The notes below the pieces were generated by a model. That model was not told the DNA's origin. It made no database searches and worked only from the letters and a program-made list of their open reading frames with translations. From contig CAMYWU010000008.1 of the NCBI GenBank assembly GCA_947302895.1, forward strand, positions 1 through 16,431: a DNA stretch of 16,431 nucleotides, in the 5' to 3' direction. Positions within the stretch are counted from its first letter, which is position 1. Each line of letters starts with the position of its first letter. This document shows positions 13,594 to 16,431 of the stretch, one piece after another. Made by a program: the position numbers and the translations under genes. The DNA is from an uncultured Clostridia bacterium (GTDB lineage Bacteria; Bacillota; Clostridia; Oscillospirales; Acutalibacteraceae).

Positions 13594-13665
13594 GTGAAAT
13601 ATGATAAAGAAGCAAAGGAAAAATGGGGCGAAACCGAAGCCTCAGTATATATTGCAAATGAATAA
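13594..13665 (+). pseudogene. Remnant of a TipAS-type gene (23 codons)
   Basis: GTG 13594, behind GAGGTG at 13584-13589, opens a 23-codon frame ending at TAA 13665. It reads VKYDKEAKEKWGETEASVYI, close to the start of TipAS domains and to the complete TipAS protein in this window (NEVKERWGNTEAYAEF). The rest of the domain is missing: a stop occurs at the point where the first helix should continue, and nothing TipAS-like follows. The same frame is open upstream to ATG 13579. It is probably the stub of a TipAS or MerR-TipAS gene lost by deletion. It could still be translated as a coupling peptide between the GNAT gene and the next gene. Confidence 0.6.
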
Positions 13666-13713
13666 TAAGGAGTTGCAAATGCAGCTCAGTAAATCAAATT
13701 TTCGGAGGTTGTT

Positions 13714-14190
13714 ATGTTTCGGAAAATGAGAAGATTTAAGCAGCAGATTTCGGATGAAGAATGTATTGAGCTGCTGAAAAATGAAAAAAGAGGCGTGCTT
13801 TCCGTAATCGGTGAGAACGGCTATCCCTACGGTATTCCGCTTAATCATTTTTATGACGGAAAAGACGGCAAGCTTTATTTCCACGGCGCAAAGGAAGGTC
13901 ATAAGCTTGATGCAATAAAAGCCTGCAACAAGGTTTGCTACACCGTTTTTGATAAGGGCTACCGCAAGGAAGGCGAGTGGGCACTTAATGTTAAAAGCGT
14001 TGTTGTTTTTGGCGAAATAGCGCTTGTTTCTGACGCAGAAAAAGCAAAGGAAATATGCACCGAGCTCTGCCGTAAGTTTACCGATGATGAGGAATATCTT
14101 GAATATGAAATAAAAAACAGCCTGCCGAGAGTTCAGTGCCTTGAACTAACACCGCAACACATAACAGGCAAGCTTGTAAACGAATCTTGA
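13714..14190 (+). CDS. Pyridoxamine 5'-phosphate oxidase-related flavin protein (Nim-like)
   Basis: The 158-aa product is a split-barrel flavin-binding protein of the Nim/PNPOx-related group: FRKMRRFKQQISDEEC at the start, GVLSVIGENGYPYGIPLNHFYDG, then LYFHGAKEGHKLDAI and a C-terminal LTPQHITGK. NimA-type relatives reduce 5-nitroimidazole drugs to amines, and others bind FMN, F420 or haem; the substrate here is not known. The His in YFHGAKEGHK lies where the family contacts its cofactor. ATG 13714 has GGAGG (13704-13708) 5 nt upstream. It is the second intact gene of the operon and lies 19 nt before the sugar acetyltransferase gene, in keeping with detoxification of nitro or quinone-like compounds together with the AzoR-like enzyme. 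Confidence 0.88.
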   Translation: MFRKMRRFKQQISDEECIELLKNEKRGVLSVIGENGYPYGIPLNHFYDGKDGKLYFHGAKEGHKLDAIKACNKVCYTVFDKGYRKEGEWALNVKSVVVFGEIALVSDAEKAKEICTELCRKFTDDEEYLEYEIKNSLPRVQCLELTPQHITGKLVNES

Positions 14191-14209
14191 TTTTTAAAGG
14201 AAAAGGGTA

Positions 14210-14911
14210 ATGAATAATATAAATGAATGGGACAGAATGGTCAGCGGAAAGCTTTATGATGCGGGGAGTAAGGATTTATATAAAAATCACAGCCTCGGTA
14301 TGATGCGCTGCGACAGATTCAACCGCATACCCTTGTGGAGATATAGAGCAAAGGAAAGAGCGCTTGCAAAGCTGATTCCTTCCTCGAAAGGTAAGGGCTT
14401 ATATGTTTTTGCACCCTTTTACTGCGAATACGGCATTAATATAAAGGTGGGCGAGGGCTGCTTTGTGAACTATAACTGCACATTTCTGGATGTTTCTCCC
14501 ATAACTCTGGAGGATGGAGTTTGGATAGGCGCAAATGTTACTCTTGCAACACCCTCCCATCCGTTTTTGCCCGAAGAAAGATTGCCGCAGGAATATCCCG
14601 ACGGCTTCCACGATTTGGAATACTCAAAGCCTATAACGATTAAAAAGAACTGCTGGATTTGCTCGAGCGCAACTATTATCGGCGGTGTAACTGTTGGCGA
14701 AAACAGCATTGTTGCCGCAGGCGCAGTAGTAACCGCGGATGTTCCTTCAAACAGTATTGTTGCAGGCGTGCCTGCAAGGGTTATCAGAGCTATTGATGAA
14801 AACGACAGAATGAACGTCTGGGAAACATATCTCAGAAATGAAATGCCCACAACAGTAAGAGATACAAAAAAGCAAACAGAAAATAAAAAGGATATGAAAA
14901 CAGGATTATGA
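14210..14911 (+). CDS. Maltose/galactoside O-acetyltransferase-like hexapeptide-repeat protein
   Basis: The 233-aa product is a sugar O-acetyltransferase of the Maa/LacA/NodL group, which uses acetyl-CoA to acetylate a sugar hydroxyl. The N-terminal MVSGKLYDAGSKDL is the Mac domain; from about residue 70 to 190 a left-handed beta helix of hexapeptide repeats follows. TPSHP (His117) carries the catalytic histidine, and the end IVAGVPARVIR is typical. One repeat reads WICSSATIIGG where WIGAGATI is usual. A charged C-terminal tail of about 30 residues makes it longer than the usual 185-205. ATG 14210 follows AAAGGG at 14203-14207 closely. The stop overlaps the next start (ATGA, 14908-14911), showing translational coupling to the oxidoreductase gene. 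Confidence 0.9.
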   Translation: MNNINEWDRMVSGKLYDAGSKDLYKNHSLGMMRCDRFNRIPLWRYRAKERALAKLIPSSKGKGLYVFAPFYCEYGINIKVGEGCFVNYNCTFLDVSPITLEDGVWIGANVTLATPSHPFLPEERLPQEYPDGFHDLEYSKPITIKKNCWICSSATIIGGVTVGENSIVAAGAVVTADVPSNSIVAGVPARVIRAIDENDRMNVWETYLRNEMPTTVRDTKKQTENKKDMKTGL

Positions 14912-15453
14912 TTCTTTATATCAACAGCTGTGTTCGCAGTGAATCACGAACAGATAAAATTGCAAGAGCGGTGCTTGAAAAGCTCGGCGGAGAATACACC
15001 GAGCTTTATCTTCCCGATGAAAACCTTCAGCCCTTATCAAAAGAACGTCTTGAAAAGCGCACGGCGCTTATCGAAAAAGGGGACTACAGTGATGATATGT
15101 TCCGCCTTGCAAAGCAGTTTGCAAGCGCCGAAAAAATAGTTGTTTCTGCGCCCTTCTGGGATTTATCCTTCCCGTCAATACTAAAACTGTATATCGAAAA
15201 TATCTATGTTACGGGTATTGTTTCGGAATATAATTCAGACGGCACGCCCCACGGCTTATGCAGGGCGGATGAGATAATCTATGTAACAACTGCAGGCGGT
15301 CCCTATGTTCCCGATTACAGCTTTGGATATATCAAGGACCTTGCCGAAAATTATCTTGGCATTGAAAAAGCAACGCTGATTAAAGCGGAAATGCTTGATG
15401 TTGAAGGCTTTGATGCAGAAAAGATTATTAAAAAAGTAATTTCCGAATTATAG
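14908..15453 (+). CDS. NAD(P)H-dependent FMN oxidoreductase (AzoR-like, flavodoxin-2 fold)
   Basis: The 181-aa product has the flavodoxin-like fold of FMN-dependent azoreductases and quinone reductases: MILYINSCVRSESRTDKIAR holds the phosphate-binding loop, SAPFWDLSFPSILKLYIENI is the conserved second flavin segment, and TTAGGPY is the third. Such enzymes perform two-electron reduction of quinones or azo compounds with NAD(P)H, lowering redox stress. Length is slightly short of AzoR (about 200). There is no signal peptide, so it is cytoplasmic. The start overlaps the preceding stop by 4 nt, so translation is coupled. The gene sits between a sugar acetyltransferase and a Pat-like GNAT in the same operon. 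The true substrate is unknown. Confidence 0.88.
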   Translation: MILYINSCVRSESRTDKIARAVLEKLGGEYTELYLPDENLQPLSKERLEKRTALIEKGDYSDDMFRLAKQFASAEKIVVSAPFWDLSFPSILKLYIENIYVTGIVSEYNSDGTPHGLCRADEIIYVTTAGGPYVPDYSFGYIKDLAENYLGIEKATLIKAEMLDVEGFDAEKIIKKVISEL

Positions 15454-15476
15454 AACTCTGATTTTGAGGTGTAAAA

Positions 15477-15986
15477 ATGATTATCAGAAGCGCAAAAACA
15501 AGCGATGCCGAACGCCTGCTTGAAATATATTCATACTATGTTGAAAACACGGCGATAACATTTGAATATGATGTTCCCTCTTTGCAGGAGTTTTCAAAGC
15601 GCATTGAAGATACCCTTAAAAAATATCCCTATCTTGTTCTTGAAGAAAACGGAGTTATTCAGGGTTATGCCTATGCTTCCTCTTTTCGCCCGAGGGCTGC
15701 GTATTCCCATTGCGCCGAGCTTAGCATATATATCGATAAGGCTTCAACAGGCAGGGGCTACGGAAGAATACTCTATGAAGCGCTTGAAAAGGAGCTTGAA
15801 AAAATCGGCATAACAAATCTCTATGCAAGCGTTGCAAGCCCTGTGAAAGAGGATGAATACCTTACGAATAACAGCGAGCATTTTCATTCCCATCTGGGCT
15901 TTGTTAAGATTGGCGAATTTCATAAATGCGGATATAAATTCGGCCGCTTTGATAATATGATTTTTATGGAAAAGCTTCTTAAATAA
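15477..15986 (+). CDS. Pat/Bar-like GNAT N-acetyltransferase
   Basis: The 169-aa product belongs to the phosphinothricin/methionine-sulfoximine acetyltransferase branch of GNAT: MIIRSAKTSDAERLLEIY and ENTAITFEYDVPS at the start, FRPRAAYSHCAELSIYID, then acetyl-CoA loop TGRGYGRILY (91-100), and HSHLGFVKIGEFHKCGYKFG near the end. All are family hallmarks. Members acetylate amino-acid-like toxins or methionine derivatives. It is a complete one-domain enzyme. ATG 15477 has GAGGTG (15466-15471) 5 nt upstream. It is the last gene of the operon, followed 6 nt later by the terminator at 15993. Substrate specificity within the family cannot be read from sequence. Confidence 0.9.
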   Translation: MIIRSAKTSDAERLLEIYSYYVENTAITFEYDVPSLQEFSKRIEDTLKKYPYLVLEENGVIQGYAYASSFRPRAAYSHCAELSIYIDKASTGRGYGRILYEALEKELEKIGITNLYASVASPVKEDEYLTNNSEHFHSHLGFVKIGEFHKCGYKFGRFDNMIFMEKLLK

Positions 15987-15992
15987 TGCAAA

Positions 15993-16026
15993 AACTCCCC
16001 TTGGCTTTCAAGGGGAGTTAATTTAT
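15993..16026. terminator. Bidirectional terminator at the operon end
   Basis: AACTCCCCTTG (15993-16003) pairs perfectly with CAAGGGGAGTT (16009-16019) around GCTTT, followed by AATTTATTG; on the minus strand GTTTTTGCATT follows. It separates the plus-strand operon from the convergent ferredoxin-domain gene. Its core is the same as in the terminator at 4045-4070. Confidence 0.85.
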
Positions 16027-16031
16027 TGTGT

Positions 16032-16431
16032 TCAGTCGCAAAGAAGCTTGCAAACCATATCAAGATTTTTGCGGATTTCAAGATGCTGGGGGCATTTCTT
16101 TTCGCACATACCGCAATCCTTGCAGCTCTCAAAGGTTTTGCCATCGTGTTTGAGATAGTCTTTCATCATATTCTTTGCGTGGTCCTTCAAGCCGTATACA
16201 TTATAGTATGTATACATCTCAAAAATGCGGGGGATGTTTATTTCAACAGGGCAGGGCTGGCAGTATTTGCAGCCTGTGCAGTACAGCTCTGAGAATTTCT
16301 TTATTTCCTCAATAGCGCTGCCGAGCTGCTGCCATTCCTCTTCCGAGAAAGAAGTGTTATCGGAAGCAATCTTTATATTCTTGCGAACCATATCAATATC
16401 CTGCATTCCCGAAAGTGCGCAGTTAAGGTTC
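16032..16431 (-). CDS. Aldo/keto reductase with C-terminal [4Fe-4S] domain (3' part only)
   Basis: The reading frame enters from beyond the right edge, beginning with NLNCALSGM, which is the end of the TIM-barrel of aldo/keto reductases, and runs to the stop at 16032. The C-terminal part holds two iron-sulfur cluster motifs: CTGCKYCQPCP, followed by VEINIP, and ESCKDCGMCEKKCPQHLEI. This arrangement is typical of ferredoxin-fused aldo/keto reductases in anaerobes, which reduce carbonyl compounds with electrons passed through the clusters. About 132 codons lie inside the window; the full protein would be near 370 residues. An in-frame ATG at 16406 is not the true start, because the homology continues upstream of it. 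Confidence 0.88.
   Translation of the reverse strand, partial: NLNCALSGMQDIDMVRKNIKIASDNTSFSEEEWQQLGSAIEEIKKFSELYCTGCKYCQPCPVEINIPRIFEMYTYYNVYGLKDHAKNMMKDYLKHDGKTFESCKDCGMCEKKCPQHLEIRKNLDMVCKLLCD

Noticed and set aside
13679..13729. A 16-codon frame starting at ATG 13679 behind AAGGAG
   Set aside because: Very short, overlaps the SD and start of the Nim-like gene, and shows no family signal; it may only be a by-product of the TipAS remnant region.
1..16431. CRISPR array, tRNA, rRNA or complete insertion sequence
   Set aside because: No regularly spaced repeats, no cloverleaf or rRNA-like sequence, and no DDE transposase frame were seen by eye on either strand.

Overview
The window looks like a chromosomal stretch from a spore-forming, low-to-moderate GC Clostridia member, probably a gut Oscillospiraceae/Ruminococcaceae-type organism. 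This rests on a recognisable spoVAD remnant, consensus SD sites with TTG starts, extended -10 promoters, a TnpX/TndX-type large serine recombinase, and several families common in gut Firmicutes. The assignment is an inference from gene content; no rRNA or tRNA gene is present to fix it.

Layout. Positions 1-1930 are the end of a mobile element: the tail of an unknown small ORF, then a large serine recombinase with its own promoter and terminator. Positions 1931-3592 hold an AT-rich accessory pair: a 443-aa HTH/ankyrin-like protein followed 2 nt later by a 55-aa Met/Asp-rich repeat protein. A stand-alone TipAS ligand-binding domain gene follows (3673-4038) behind a promoter full of TTCCCTT/AAGGGAA half-sites. 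Convergent to it is the sbcD-sbcC operon (4123-8014, minus strand); sbcC is split by an apparent single-base frameshift near 4800. Divergent from sbcD is a one-chain HipB-HipA fusion (8163-9545) behind a 20-bp perfect palindrome, followed by an AlbA_2/Schlafen-type protein gene (9589-10830). Next come a 5'-truncated spoVAD remnant (11116-11511), a tail-anchored HEPN-like small protein on the minus strand (11552-12058), and a 7-TM membrane protein (12209-12850) whose promoter block nearly duplicates the TipAS promoter.

The last third (12924-16019) is one apparent transcription unit: a strong promoter, a structured leader of about 135 nt, a GNAT acetyltransferase, a 23-codon TipAS remnant, a Nim-like flavin enzyme, a sugar O-acetyltransferase, an AzoR-like flavodoxin-fold oxidoreductase and a Pat/Bar-like GNAT, closed by a terminator. 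It reads as a small-molecule detoxification/modification operon. The 3' part of a [4Fe-4S] aldo/keto reductase enters convergently from the right edge.

Most unusual points: the 55-aa Met/Asp-rich repeat protein coupled to the HTH/ankyrin-like gene; the HipBA fusion with an internal in-frame SD-ATG that could yield free HipA; the multi-site operator at the TipAS promoter and its shared block at the 7-TM gene; and the broken genes (sbcC, spoVAD, TipAS remnant) clustered with defence- or persistence-like genes.
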